Of a stretch of DNA of 64,000 bases, positions 1 to 7,290 are shown piece after piece. The position numbers were made by a program, and so were the translations under genes. Under the pieces are notes generated by a model. It saw only the letters and a list, made by a program, of their open reading frames with translations, had not been told where the DNA came from and searched no databases. Source of the stretch: JBGSMF01 sp041740315 (lineage in GTDB: Bacteria > Chloroflexota > Anaerolineae > Fen-1058); assembly GCA_041740315.1 (NCBI GenBank), contig JBGSMF010000337.1, forward strand, positions 1 to 64,000. Direction: 5' to 3'. Each line of letters begins with the position of its first letter. The first letter of the stretch is position 1.

Positions 1-115
1 CTTTGAGTATATTTGCGACCGCGTGTCCGGCACTAGCAAGGTGCCCCCGCTGGCCGACTTGATTGCACAGCAAGCCGAACAACGTCGGTTAGACGCGTCG
101 TGGAATGCCTCGTAG
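1..115 (+). CDS. C-terminal end of an unidentified protein (partial)
   Basis: An open frame entering from the left edge encodes 37 residues and stops at TAG 113-115. It is rich in Ala, Gln and Arg and I do not recognise the family. It ends about 26 bp before the point where the opposite-strand thrS fragment loses homology to its family. A transposase carried by an element inserted in thrS would fit that position, but nothing in the 37 residues proves it. It could equally be an ordinary gene at a rearrangement junction. Confidence 0.4.
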   Translation, partial: FEYICDRVSGTSKVPPLADLIAQQAEQRRLDASWNAS

Positions 116-138
116 TCTTCCCCGATTTATTGGGAAGA
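116..138. repeat. Inverted repeat TCTTCCC...GGGAAGA
   Basis: Seven-base arms (116-122 and 132-138) flank a 9-base loop, directly after the stop of the left-edge gene and inside the non-homologous tail of the thrS fragment. It may be a terminator for the left-edge gene or the subterminal hairpin of an inserted element. It has no T-tract. Confidence 0.45.
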
Positions 139-276
139 TACGTAAAACCCGTCGTCAATGGCTGGCCCAATGGCAATTTTGCCTTCCGGGAATATTTCTA
201 GCACAGCCTGCGCCATCACGTGCGACGCGCTGTGGCGTAAGCGATAGAGCAAGCTGTTTTGATATTCGTTAGACAT
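127..276 (-). pseudogene. thrS: Threonyl-tRNA synthetase, N-terminal fragment
   Basis: The 49-residue product reads MSNEYQNSLLYRLRHSASHV..., followed by an EIFPEGKIAIGPAIDDGFY-type segment. This is the conserved start of the editing (N2) domain in ThrS proteins that lack a TGS domain. After GFY, where the family continues Y/F-D-F, the frame reads VSSQ and stops. The remaining ~550 residues (catalytic core and anticodon-binding domain) are not on this strand within the window. A good Shine-Dalgarno (GAGGTGA) precedes the ATG, and a T-box leader lies upstream. So the gene is broken at about position 141 by insertion or rearrangement, unless the assembly is wrong there. A functional copy would have to be elsewhere. 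Confidence 0.8.
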
Positions 277-315
277 TTTTCACCTCAATGAATTTTCACG
301 GCCAAAACAAGATTT

Positions 316-501
316 TTATGCGCACTGTTCAAGTTGCCAGTCTTGCAGGTAATCCGAAGCGGGGCTGGGGCGCTCAATTGACTGAAGCGGCCGGAGCGAT
401 TCGGCGCAACAGCCATTGTTCTCCCACTCTTGGGCCAGGGCCGCCTCTGGGGCTATGACCCATACCTGCTCGATTTGCTTGAGGTCAGATTGAACTAACA
501 T
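316..501 (-). CDS. Hypothetical 61-residue protein behind the T-box leader
   Basis: A small ORF of 61 codons starts at ATG 501 and is preceded by a strong AGGAGG at a normal distance, which is the main support for translation. The product is acidic and Gln/Glu rich, has two adjacent Cys near the middle and one near the end, and shows no signal peptide or membrane segment. It lies between the T-box terminator and the thrS fragment (39 bp upstream of the latter), so it would be transcribed under the same threonine-responsive leader. I recognise no family. Confidence 0.45.
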   Translation of the reverse strand: MLVQSDLKQIEQVWVIAPEAALAQEWENNGCCAESLRPLQSIERPSPASDYLQDWQLEQCA

Positions 502-658
502 TTGATTGCCTCCTATTGATGTTTGTATGGCTAAAGGAACACTCTAGCTCAGAACCATATACAACAAATTCCCCATGTGTTCCTTTACATGCCCGAAGGG
601 CAGTAAAAGATTTTTGGCCAGTAGGGGCAATCGCTTATGCCGCCTACCGGTTGGCTAT

Positions 659-711
659 GCCCCGCCAGCCGGTAAGAGACACAAGCCATTGTCTCTACCT
701 GCTGCCGGGGC
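659..711. repeat. Imperfect inverted repeat with ~22-bp arms
   Basis: Arms 659-681 and 690-711 pair over GCCCCG/CGGGGC, CAGC/GCTG, GGTA/TACC and GAGACA/TGTCTC around an 8-base loop. It lies in the transcribed spacer between the T-box and the thrS fragment and ends inside the 20-codon ORF at 695-757. It resembles a dispersed palindromic (MITE/REP-like) insertion. A further GC-rich stretch from about 585 may belong to the same element. Confidence 0.55.
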
Positions 712-757
712 AACGAGTTGCGGCTTTTTTAGTCTTGTCAGTGTCGCTTTCTGCCAT
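695..757 (-). CDS. 20-codon ORF directly after the T-box terminator
   Basis: ATG 757 is preceded by AGGAGGCAAAT, the strongest ribosome-binding site of this leader, and lies 58 bp after the T-box terminator, where the regulated gene normally starts. The frame begins MAESDTDKTKK and stops after 20 codons, inside the inverted repeat at 659-711. It contains three ACT threonine codons. Probably it is the 5' end of a gene cut by repeat insertion. A real short peptide is possible but unproven. Confidence 0.35.
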   Translation of the reverse strand: MAESDTDKTKKAATRCPGSR

Positions 758-814
758 ATTTGCCTCCTAAGAATGACCAAAGACCAATGTTGGTCGTTCG
801 TCTTTTGGCGCAAA

Positions 815-850
815 TAAAAAAAAGCCCCTCGCCCATTTGGGACGAGAGGC
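815..850 (-). terminator. T-box-controlled intrinsic terminator
   Basis: The stem GCCTCTCGTCCC / GGGCGAGGGGC (minus strand) is followed by a run of eight T. It overlaps the T-box core's antiterminator partner region, as expected for transcriptional T-boxes. Confidence 0.85.
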
Positions 851-1116
851 CGTGCTCCCGTGGTTCCACCCACCTTCGTTTCAATCTCCTGATCGAGATT
901 CACTAGTCTCACCACAGGAGTGAACGCGCTCTGCCGCTGTAACGGGCTTGCCCGGGCTTGGATACTTGTGCTCACTTTCACCAAGCCGCTCGCGGGTGGT
1001 TTTGGCCGCTTTTGCTTGCAAAAGGCTTTCAGTCGGTGGCCTTTTTTCCCTGTCAGGCTATGGGCGGTTACTTGTCCCGGTCATCACGTTAAAATTTCAA
1101 ATTTCAGATTCGATAT
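815..1116 (-). promoter_or_regulatory. T-box riboswitch leader (presumed tRNA-Thr sensing)
   Basis: Read on the minus strand, the leader starts near 1116. Soon after comes the GGGACAAGTA-type start of stem I, then the T-box core GGGTGGAACCACGGG (857-871), then a GC-rich hairpin followed by eight T residues (815-850). T-box leaders bind uncharged tRNA and prevent termination. Threonine specificity is inferred only from the downstream thrS fragment; I could not place the specifier codon with confidence. The leader looks intact although its target gene is truncated. Confidence 0.85.
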
Positions 1117-1122
1117 TTCTAG

Positions 1123-1151
1123 AGTTTACCACATTCTTGCCGCTTAGGCAA
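1123..1151 (-). promoter_or_regulatory. Promoter of the thrS T-box leader
   Basis: On the minus strand, TTGCCT (1146-1151) and TAAACT (1123-1128) are separated by exactly 17 bp. The -35 box overlaps the stop codon of the upstream methyltransferase gene. Transcription would start near 1116, just before stem I of the T-box. Confidence 0.55.
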
Positions 1152-2373
1152 GAGCCAATTTCACGCAAGTTTCGATATGAAAGGTCTGCGGGAAAATGTC
1201 CACTGGCTGCACGCGCTCTACGCGGTAGCCTGCGCTGCTTAGCTGCCCCAGGTCACGCGCCAGCGTGGCTGGGTCGCACGAAACGAACGCGATGCGCCGG
1301 GGCTGCTTGGCGATAAGGGCGTCCAGCGCGCCAGGCTCGCAGCCGCCGCGTGGAGGGTCGAGCACGGCCGCGTCCAGCTTGTCAGATATCTCGGGCAGGG
1401 CGTCACTCACTTTTCCCTCAAACAGCGAGATGTTATCGGCCTCTGATAAATTGCGCTCGAAATCGTCACACGCCGAAGGTGATTCCTCGATGCCAATCAC
1501 GTGCCCGGCCTTTTCGGCCAGCGCCGCGCTGAATAGCCCCGCGCCACAATAGGCATCTAGCACAGTCTCGCCACCCGCTAGATCGAGAAATTCTTTTACG
1601 ATTCTCACCAGCGTTTCAGCTTGGGGTGTGTTTACTTGAAAGAATGTGCCGGGCGAAATCTGGAATCTAAAATTTGCAATTTGAAATTCGACATGCAGGT
1701 TGCCGAACAGCGATACCACCTCACCGTTTTCGAGCATCAACGCCGCCGAGAGCGGCAGGTCGGTTTCCAGGTCGGGTGGTTCGTCGTTCTTAGTTTCAAA
1801 AATCAGCATAACGTCATCGTCGGCCGAGCCTTTGCGCAAGCTGAGGCGCGCCAGTTCTGGCAGATCAAAATCCAACGCATCAAATACGTCGGCCAGGGCC
1901 GGCTCTATGATATGACATTCGTCAATAGGGGTTACGCGCCGGCCGGTGGTGTCAAAAAAGCCCAGGGTACCCTCTGGCGTCGTCGAAAATTCTATGTGGT
2001 TGCGGTACAGCCACGGGGTAGGAGAGGGGAGAATGGGCTGCATCGGCGGGTTAGCCAGGCCGCCCAATCGCTGCAATTGTTCTTGGACAATGTTCTCTTT
2101 GAAGCGCAATTGCGCTGGGTAGGCAATGTGCTGCCATTGGCAGCCGCCGCAGTGGCCGTGTGGAGGCGCGTGCGGGCAGCGCGGCTGCCCTCGGTGTGGC
2201 GAGGCGCGCACTAGTTCAATCAAGCGAGCGCGGGCATAGCGGCTCTTGTTTTGCACAATTTCCACACGGGCGATTTCGCCAGGGATGGCAAAAGGCACAA
2301 AGATGGCTTGGCCCTGGTAGTGCCCAACCGCGTCGCCGCCGTGAGCCAGGCTGGTGAGTTCTAGTTCGATCAT
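1144..2373 (-). CDS. Class I SAM-dependent RNA (uracil-5-)-methyltransferase, TrmA/RlmD family
   Basis: The 409-residue protein begins with a TRAM-type beta-barrel (MIELELTSLAHGGDAVG..., residues 1-60). A cysteine cluster CPHAPPHGHCGGC follows that matches the family's [4Fe-4S] site. The Rossmann methyltransferase domain has the SAM motif LDAYCGAGLFS and the catalytic-cysteine motif SCDPATLARDL near the C-terminus. Members make 5-methyluridine in 23S rRNA or tRNA; the exact target (RlmC, RlmD, RlmCD or TrmA type) cannot be told from sequence alone. The start overlaps the CPBP gene stop (ATGA), indicating translational coupling. An AT-rich dispersed repeat at 1662-1692 is read through in frame and encodes an EFQIANFRFQIS segment just before the conserved PGTFFQVN motif. 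Confidence 0.9.
   Translation of the reverse strand: MIELELTSLAHGGDAVGHYQGQAIFVPFAIPGEIARVEIVQNKSRYARARLIELVRASPHRGQPRCPHAPPHGHCGGCQWQHIAYPAQLRFKENIVQEQLQRLGGLANPPMQPILPSPTPWLYRNHIEFSTTPEGTLGFFDTTGRRVTPIDECHIIEPALADVFDALDFDLPELARLSLRKGSADDDVMLIFETKNDEPPDLETDLPLSAALMLENGEVVSLFGNLHVEFQIANFRFQISPGTFFQVNTPQAETLVRIVKEFLDLAGGETVLDAYCGAGLFSAALAEKAGHVIGIEESPSACDDFERNLSEADNISLFEGKVSDALPEISDKLDAAVLDPPRGGCEPGALDALIAKQPRRIAFVSCDPATLARDLGQLSSAGYRVERVQPVDIFPQTFHIETCVKLALA
1662..1692. repeat. AT-rich dispersed micro-repeat inside a coding gene
   Basis: The text GGAATCTAAAATTTGCAA and following bases is the reverse complement of the AT-rich unit found intergenically at 1091-1117, 21690-21740 and 24048-24071. 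Here it is in frame within the RNA methyltransferase. Confidence 0.6.
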
Positions 2374-3011
2374 GTCGCTCCAATCATCCCCGCTGCCAGC
2401 GCAATGGTGAGCACCTGGATATACCAGTGGATGAGAAAGGGGTATAGCATTGAATCGGTTTTGATTGCAACGTACCCAAAGGCCGCGCCGCCAAAGATGG
2501 TGCTAATGGTTTCGGTTTCTGGTTTGCCAAAGTGAGCCACGGCAAAGGGGACGGCCTGCAAAAAGATGGCATTGTCGCCGTAACGCTGCGCCAGGCCGAA
2601 CAACAAATAACCCCGAAAGAAAAATTCCCAGCTAAAGAGGTGGACGGCGTTGTCCAGCAGTAGCCAGCCCCACGAAAGCGTCGAGTGGCCGTAATAGCTG
2701 CGGAAAGAGCCTGTGCGCGCTACGATCCACAAGATTGGCGTCATCAGCACAATGCCTCCAAGCGTGAACAGCAGGCCCAGTCGCCAGTTGCCCAGCCGCA
2801 GCCCATAGCTGGCCGGGTTTTCTCTCCAAAATACCAAGATAATGATTAGAGGAGCAATCAAGCAAAACACTACCAAATCCATAGAAAACCAAGGCGTCAG
2901 GCGGCGGTAGTGTTGAATGGTGAGCAAGAGCACGCTCGAGATGATCAGAATGGTGATTTTGCCATCTAGTGAAACCTTCAGTCTATCAAAAGGGATAATG
3001 TTCTTTTTCAT
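2370..3011 (-). CDS. CPBP-family intramembrane metalloprotease
   Basis: The 213-residue integral membrane protein has about six hydrophobic segments. It shows the CPBP (CAAX protease and bacteriocin-processing) signatures: a WEFFFRGYL segment in place of EExxxR, FAVAHFGKP (second motif) and HWYIQ near the end. The first motif has Trp-Glu rather than Glu-Glu, as in some family members. I prefer ATG 3011 (MKKNIIPFD), preceded by a purine-rich stretch, over an in-frame TTG at 3077. The substrate is unknown. The stop overlaps the start of the methyltransferase gene by four bases. Confidence 0.85.
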   Translation of the reverse strand: MKKNIIPFDRLKVSLDGKITILIISSVLLLTIQHYRRLTPWFSMDLVVFCLIAPLIIILVFWRENPASYGLRLGNWRLGLLFTLGGIVLMTPILWIVARTGSFRSYYGHSTLSWGWLLLDNAVHLFSWEFFFRGYLLFGLAQRYGDNAIFLQAVPFAVAHFGKPETETISTIFGGAAFGYVAIKTDSMLYPFLIHWYIQVLTIALAAGMIGAT

Positions 3012-3092
3012 CTCTTGAATCCCCGCAGCCTGTTGAAGTGAGGACAGCTGGAACTTATTAACGCATGACCTGCCCAAGCTTCAACTCATAAC

Positions 3093-3134
3093 CGACAATG
3101 AGGGCATGATAACACATAACATTAGAATCGGGCA
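3093..3134 (-). promoter_or_regulatory. Likely extended -10 promoter of the CPBP operon, in a repeated context
   Basis: On the minus strand TGTTATCAT (3106-3114) is an extended -10 element; the -35 is weak. The surrounding ~35 bases recur at 16628-16668, upstream of the glycosyltransferase, with only a few changes. Similar TGCTATAAT elements precede uvrC and the YerB-like gene. Confidence 0.45.
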
Positions 3135-3183
3135 TTTGGCTGATTTGCAATTCAAGCCTCGAAAGGTTCTATGGGGGGAGTGG

Positions 3184-3378
3184 TCAATATTTTGGTTCGT
3201 TCACGTTGACCGGAGCAAACGACCCAAGTTGAGCTTGCCTCAGTTGGGACTGCGCCACATCAATCGCCTGTTGCATCTTGGCGAAATTCCCAACGTTTGT
3301 CTCATCCCTAGCCTTGGTTGGGGCACGATGAGTAAACTGAAGCCATTCAGCTTCTACCCAGTTGTTATAGTGCGAAAT
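3184..3378 (-). pseudogene. Possible C-terminal gene remnant
   Basis: Between the GH1 gene and the CPBP promoter one minus-strand frame stays open for about 64 codons. It has protein-like composition (HYNNWVEAEWLQFTH..., ending VNVNEPKY and a stop) but is preceded in frame by a stop and has no start codon or ribosome site. I do not recognise the protein. The rest of 3012-3416 holds only the promoter region described above. Confidence 0.3.
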
Positions 3379-3416
3379 TCAGGCTTTGCTATTCTCAGGT
3401 GGCTTGGCGACTTGCC

Positions 3417-4778
3417 CTACGCGGCCTCTACCACCGCGTTGGCTTGGATCACGCGCCTGTAATACTGCGCGCTGGTCTTGGGGATGCGCCGCTGTGTTGG
3501 ATAGTCCACATAAATTAATCCAAAACGCTGCTTGTAGCCCTCGGCCCACTCAAAGTTGTCCAGGAGCGACCAGTAAAAGTAGCCATTCACACCCACCCCC
3601 TCGGCGCAGGCGCGTTGCAGGGCAGATAGGTGGCGGGCAAGGTAATCAATACGTTGCGGGTCGTGGACGTTGCCATCTCGCATCACCCAATCGGTATTTG
3701 CCATGCCATTCTCAGTGACGATGACGGGGCAGCGATAGCGCTCCCAGAGGAAACGCGGCCCCCAGTACAATACGTCTGGCGTAACTGGCCAATGCAGAGT
3801 CGTCGTCGGGTGCCCAACTGGGAAAGGCACCGTCTCCGGCTGACCGTCTGTGCCGGCGCGCACGCTATGCCCCTGGTATACATTGAGGCCGTAGAAATCC
3901 ACGGGCTGGCCAATGGTGTCCATATCGTTTGTGCCTATGGTGGGCATGTCGCTGCCGAGCAGCGCCGCGCTGGCTGAGGGATAGTGCTTGAAAAAGATCG
4001 GATCGGAAAACCAGGCGTGATGCCAGAGGTTCTTGCGGCTCATCCCAAAGGTGTCTTGCCGCGCCGCCTCAATATCTTCCAAGCGGTCGCTGGCGGGGAG
4101 TCCCACCTGGCCGGTAAATGCAAAACCAACTTGGGCGGAGGTTGAGGCAGCGCGAATAGCCTGCGCTCCTTTTCCATGCGCCAGCAAGACGTGATGCGCG
4201 ATGCGCAAGACCTGGGCCAGGCTCAGTCTTTCGCCGGGCGCGTGGACGCCGTCCAGGTAGCCAGCGCCGATAAAAATCTGTGGCTCGTTGAGGGTGATCC
4301 AGTGCCGCACGCGGTCCGAGAGATGCGCCGCAACGAGCGCGGCATACTCGGCGAACCAGTCGGGACTAGTGGGGTCGAGCCAACCGCCCCGGCGGTGCAA
4401 CTCGTGGGGATAATCCCAATGAAACAGGGTAACGTAGGGCGTAATGCTTGCTGCCAGCAGTGTATCAACCAACCGGTCGTAAAACTCTATCCCTTTGAAA
4501 TTGGGCGCGCCGCTTCCAGTAGGCAGCACGCGCGGCCATGAAATAGACAGGCGATAGGCGCCCAATCCGATAGACTTGGCCAGGGCAACATCTTCCGCAT
4601 AACGGTGGTAATGGTCACAGGCTGTCTCGCCAGATTGCCCCAGCCAGACGGCCTCTGGCTGGCGGCAAAAGATATCCCAGATGGACGGGCCCTTGCCGGC
4701 GGTGTTCCATGCGCCTTCAATTTGATAGGCTGCTGTTGACGCGCCCCACACAAAGTTGGAAGGAAATGCAGGATTCAT
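3417..4778 (-). CDS. bglA: GH1 beta-glucosidase
   Basis: The 453-residue, cytoplasmic (no signal peptide) protein has the normal GH1 length and retains the hallmark motifs. These are the N-terminal FVWGASTAAYQIEGAW, the acid/base motif TLNEP (about residue 165), the nucleophile motif VTENG (about 350) and YFYWSLLDNFEWAEGY. It hydrolyses beta-glucosides such as cellobiose, or other short beta-glucans, to glucose. Its ATG overlaps the GH94 stop (TAATG). It is the last gene of the LacI-controlled beta-glucoside operon, downstream of transporter and phosphorylase, so substrate probably arrives as an imported oligosaccharide. Confidence 0.95.
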   Translation of the reverse strand: MNPAFPSNFVWGASTAAYQIEGAWNTAGKGPSIWDIFCRQPEAVWLGQSGETACDHYHRYAEDVALAKSIGLGAYRLSISWPRVLPTGSGAPNFKGIEFYDRLVDTLLAASITPYVTLFHWDYPHELHRRGGWLDPTSPDWFAEYAALVAAHLSDRVRHWITLNEPQIFIGAGYLDGVHAPGERLSLAQVLRIAHHVLLAHGKGAQAIRAASTSAQVGFAFTGQVGLPASDRLEDIEAARQDTFGMSRKNLWHHAWFSDPIFFKHYPSASAALLGSDMPTIGTNDMDTIGQPVDFYGLNVYQGHSVRAGTDGQPETVPFPVGHPTTTLHWPVTPDVLYWGPRFLWERYRCPVIVTENGMANTDWVMRDGNVHDPQRIDYLARHLSALQRACAEGVGVNGYFYWSLLDNFEWAEGYKQRFGLIYVDYPTQRRIPKTSAQYYRRVIQANAVVEAA

Positions 4779-7189
4779 TATTCGAATGTCACAACAACAT
4801 GGTGGGCCGGGGCAAGCGGTGGGGGCAAGACATTCCCAAGCACCGGCTCGCCGTCCAGGGTGATGTGAACCTTTGCCTTGCTTGCGCCTGCTGGGTTGTT
4901 AAACTCTATGTCATACACGCTGCCGCGAAAGCGCCGCTCCACCCGGCAAGAACGCCACTCTGAAGGCAGACACGGCGCAATACGCAGTCCCTCGATTGTG
5001 GGTTGCAGGCCAAACAGCCCCTCTAGCGTGGCGCGCAGCAGCCATTGGGCAGACCCGGTATACCACGTCCATCCGCCGCGCCCAAAATGAGGCGAGTCCG
5101 GCCCGTCCACATTTCCAGGCGTCACATAAGGCTCCGCCTGGTACCTGTCAGGGTCAAGGCCGCGCTGCGGCGGGCAGATGCGCTTGTAGATGTCGTAGGC
5201 AGTTTCACAGAGGCCTAACCGGCAAGCGGCCAGCAGGGCCCACGTCGCCGCGTGCATGTACACGCCGCCGTTCTCGCGAACGCCGGGCGCATAGCGCGTC
5301 AGGTAGCCAATAGCTGCGTCAGGTGTGCTGTAAGCGGGATACAACAGTAGCGGGCCATAATCTTTGAGCAACCATGTCTCGACGGCTTGCCAGACTTGCC
5401 GGGCGCGTTCTGGGGAGGCCGTGCCGGCCAGGATAGCCCAGGTCTGGGCGTTGAGAAAAATGCGCCCTTCGGTATTGGCCCGGCTGCCCAGCAATGCGCC
5501 TCCATCGGTTGAGGCGCGCCAATACCACTCGCCGTCCCAACCCACACGGTTGATAGCTTCATACAGGCCAGCCGCCCGCTGGCGATAAGCGTGGGCGGTA
5601 GTCGCCTCGCCGCGGCGTTCTGCAAAGCCCGCATAGTCATTTAACAAGCCATATAAGAAATGGCCCAGCCAGATACTCTCGCCCTTTCCGTCCGCTCCCA
5701 CCGCGTTCAACCCGTCGTTCCAATCACCGCCGCCGATCAGGGGCAGGCCACGCGGGCTGAGACTGTTCAGCGCAAGTTGGATGGCGCGTTTGCAGTGTTC
5801 CCACAGGCTATGGGCAAGAGGATCGTCCACAAATGGCTCGCCCAGGTCGAGGGCCGCCCAATGGGCGGTCTCTTCGAGGTAGCGCGCCAGCACGAAGCAT
5901 AGCCAGAGGCGATTGTCGCTGATTTTTGTGCGCACACCCGATTCCAGTTCTTTGGCCGCGCCTAGTGTAGGCAAGGGATGCCACCAGTGATGTGCGCCGC
6001 CATCGGCGAATTGGTGGCGGGCGTGCAGGCGTATTTGCGCCAACGTCCGCTCGGGTTGCCCTAATAGCAAATAGATGAGACTATCCTGCAGTTGATCGCG
6101 AAAGCCAAGTGCGCCCCCCGTCTGATAGTTGGCCGTGCGCCCCCACAGGCGGCATGCAATCGTCTGATACGCCAGCCAGTGATTAGTCATCAGATTCATG
6201 GCTGGATCGGGAGTCATTACTTGCAAACGTTGTGTTTGTTCCAGCCAGCCTGCCTGTGTTTGTGCCAGTGACTGCTCGGCTGCCTCGCGTTGAGTGAAGC
6301 GCTGGGATAGCACGAGCGCTTGGTCACGGTCGTCCGCCGCTCCCAGGACAAAATGGACCGTCTCGGTGGCTCCCGGCTCGAGACACAGAGTTACCCGCAG
6401 GCTGGCGATGGCGTCTCCCCAGCGTCCGAGTGTGCCTTGTAAATGGCCCTGGCGTAGGGCGTGGGGACTAGCCGGCGAACCGTACTGGCCTAGAAAGGCC
6501 TGCTTGTCGGTTTCGTACGCATCTGGCATCGGTGAAGCGGCGTGAAAAGCGACGTAAGGCCAGTCGGTGTTCCAATGGGCGCGAGTTTGCACAGGTGGTT
6601 CCCAGTTGCACTTGGTTGCCAGGACGGCGCCTGCGCCATGGTCGTAGGCAGTGTGGATAAACGTCTTGTGAAACTCGCGGTGCCAATCGGGGGCGGCGCC
6701 CAACAACCATTCGAGATAACTATAGAGGCCAAGGCGGCGCGGCCGTGAATCCAGGTTGTGAAGCGTCACGCTCCACACTTCCACGGGCGCATCCGGGGGA
6801 ACGACGAGCGTCCACCGCGCCTCTAGTCCAGCCCGGCGGGTGATAAACAGCGTATACCCCTGGCCGTGCCGGCATTCAAAGTAATCGTAATGGGGCTGAG
6901 TGGGCATCCAGGCCAATGACCAGAACTCGCCGCTCTCATTGTCGCGCAAGTAGAGATAGCGCCCACAATCGTCGCGCACCAGATCCTGGTTCCAGCGGGT
7001 TAGGCGGCTTAGGTTTGCATGCGAGCGCCAAGAGTAACCGCCGCCGGCCTGCGATATCACAAAACCATAGTCACCGTTGGAAACGACATTCACCCAAGGC
7101 TTGGGTGTGTCGGGGCGGGTAATCACGTACTCGCGCCCATCATCGGCAAAGTGCCCATACGTTGTATCGAACATAGTATTTGAGTTCAT
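4778..7189 (-). CDS. GH94 glycoside phosphorylase
   Basis: The 803-residue cytoplasmic protein has the GH94 architecture: an N-terminal beta-sandwich (SNGDYGFVISQAGGGYSW), a linker, then the (alpha/alpha)6 barrel with GGDWNDGLN (its Asp is the catalytic acid) and the C-terminal GLRIAPCLPSEW segment. Such enzymes reversibly phosphorolyse beta-linked glucosides to glucose-1-phosphate. The length fits cellobiose-type phosphorylases. However, the late barrel motif GGWTWYTGSAQW is closer, from memory, to the NdvB/beta-1,2-glucan branch than to the WLTGTAAW form of cellobiose phosphorylase, so the linkage is open. It overlaps the GH1 start by one base and follows a strong hairpin that separates it from the secreted glucanase-like gene. 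Confidence 0.85.
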   Translation of the reverse strand: MNSNTMFDTTYGHFADDGREYVITRPDTPKPWVNVVSNGDYGFVISQAGGGYSWRSHANLSRLTRWNQDLVRDDCGRYLYLRDNESGEFWSLAWMPTQPHYDYFECRHGQGYTLFITRRAGLEARWTLVVPPDAPVEVWSVTLHNLDSRPRRLGLYSYLEWLLGAAPDWHREFHKTFIHTAYDHGAGAVLATKCNWEPPVQTRAHWNTDWPYVAFHAASPMPDAYETDKQAFLGQYGSPASPHALRQGHLQGTLGRWGDAIASLRVTLCLEPGATETVHFVLGAADDRDQALVLSQRFTQREAAEQSLAQTQAGWLEQTQRLQVMTPDPAMNLMTNHWLAYQTIACRLWGRTANYQTGGALGFRDQLQDSLIYLLLGQPERTLAQIRLHARHQFADGGAHHWWHPLPTLGAAKELESGVRTKISDNRLWLCFVLARYLEETAHWAALDLGEPFVDDPLAHSLWEHCKRAIQLALNSLSPRGLPLIGGGDWNDGLNAVGADGKGESIWLGHFLYGLLNDYAGFAERRGEATTAHAYRQRAAGLYEAINRVGWDGEWYWRASTDGGALLGSRANTEGRIFLNAQTWAILAGTASPERARQVWQAVETWLLKDYGPLLLYPAYSTPDAAIGYLTRYAPGVRENGGVYMHAATWALLAACRLGLCETAYDIYKRICPPQRGLDPDRYQAEPYVTPGNVDGPDSPHFGRGGWTWYTGSAQWLLRATLEGLFGLQPTIEGLRIAPCLPSEWRSCRVERRFRGSVYDIEFNNPAGASKAKVHITLDGEPVLGNVLPPPLAPAHHVVVTFE

Positions 7190-7238
7190 AGAAAATACCT
7201 GGTCGAGAACGGTTCAATGCTCTTTCTTAAAGTTAACA

Positions 7239-7278
7239 CTGGCTCCTGCCAGGGCTTTTTCGCCCTGGCAGGAGCCAG
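7239..7278. repeat. Perfect 17-bp intercistronic hairpin
   Basis: The arms 7239-7255 and 7262-7278 (CTGGCTCCTGCCAGGGC and its complement) enclose a 6-base loop between the PF10091 and GH94 genes. No U-tract follows on the operon strand, so it more likely stabilises or processes mRNA than terminates fully. The CCTGCCAGG core recurs in the hairpin at 11745-11782 of the same operon. Confidence 0.75.
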
Positions 7279-7290
7279 CTTGTCATTATC

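Noticed and set aside
1265..2214. Plus-strand ORFs overlapping the RNA methyltransferase
   Set aside because: They are antisense shadows of a gene with full family motifs and have no homology or ribosome sites of their own.
3106..3462. 118-codon plus-strand ORF upstream of the CPBP gene
   Set aside because: No ribosome site, overlaps the GH1 3' end; the opposite strand shows a more protein-like remnant.
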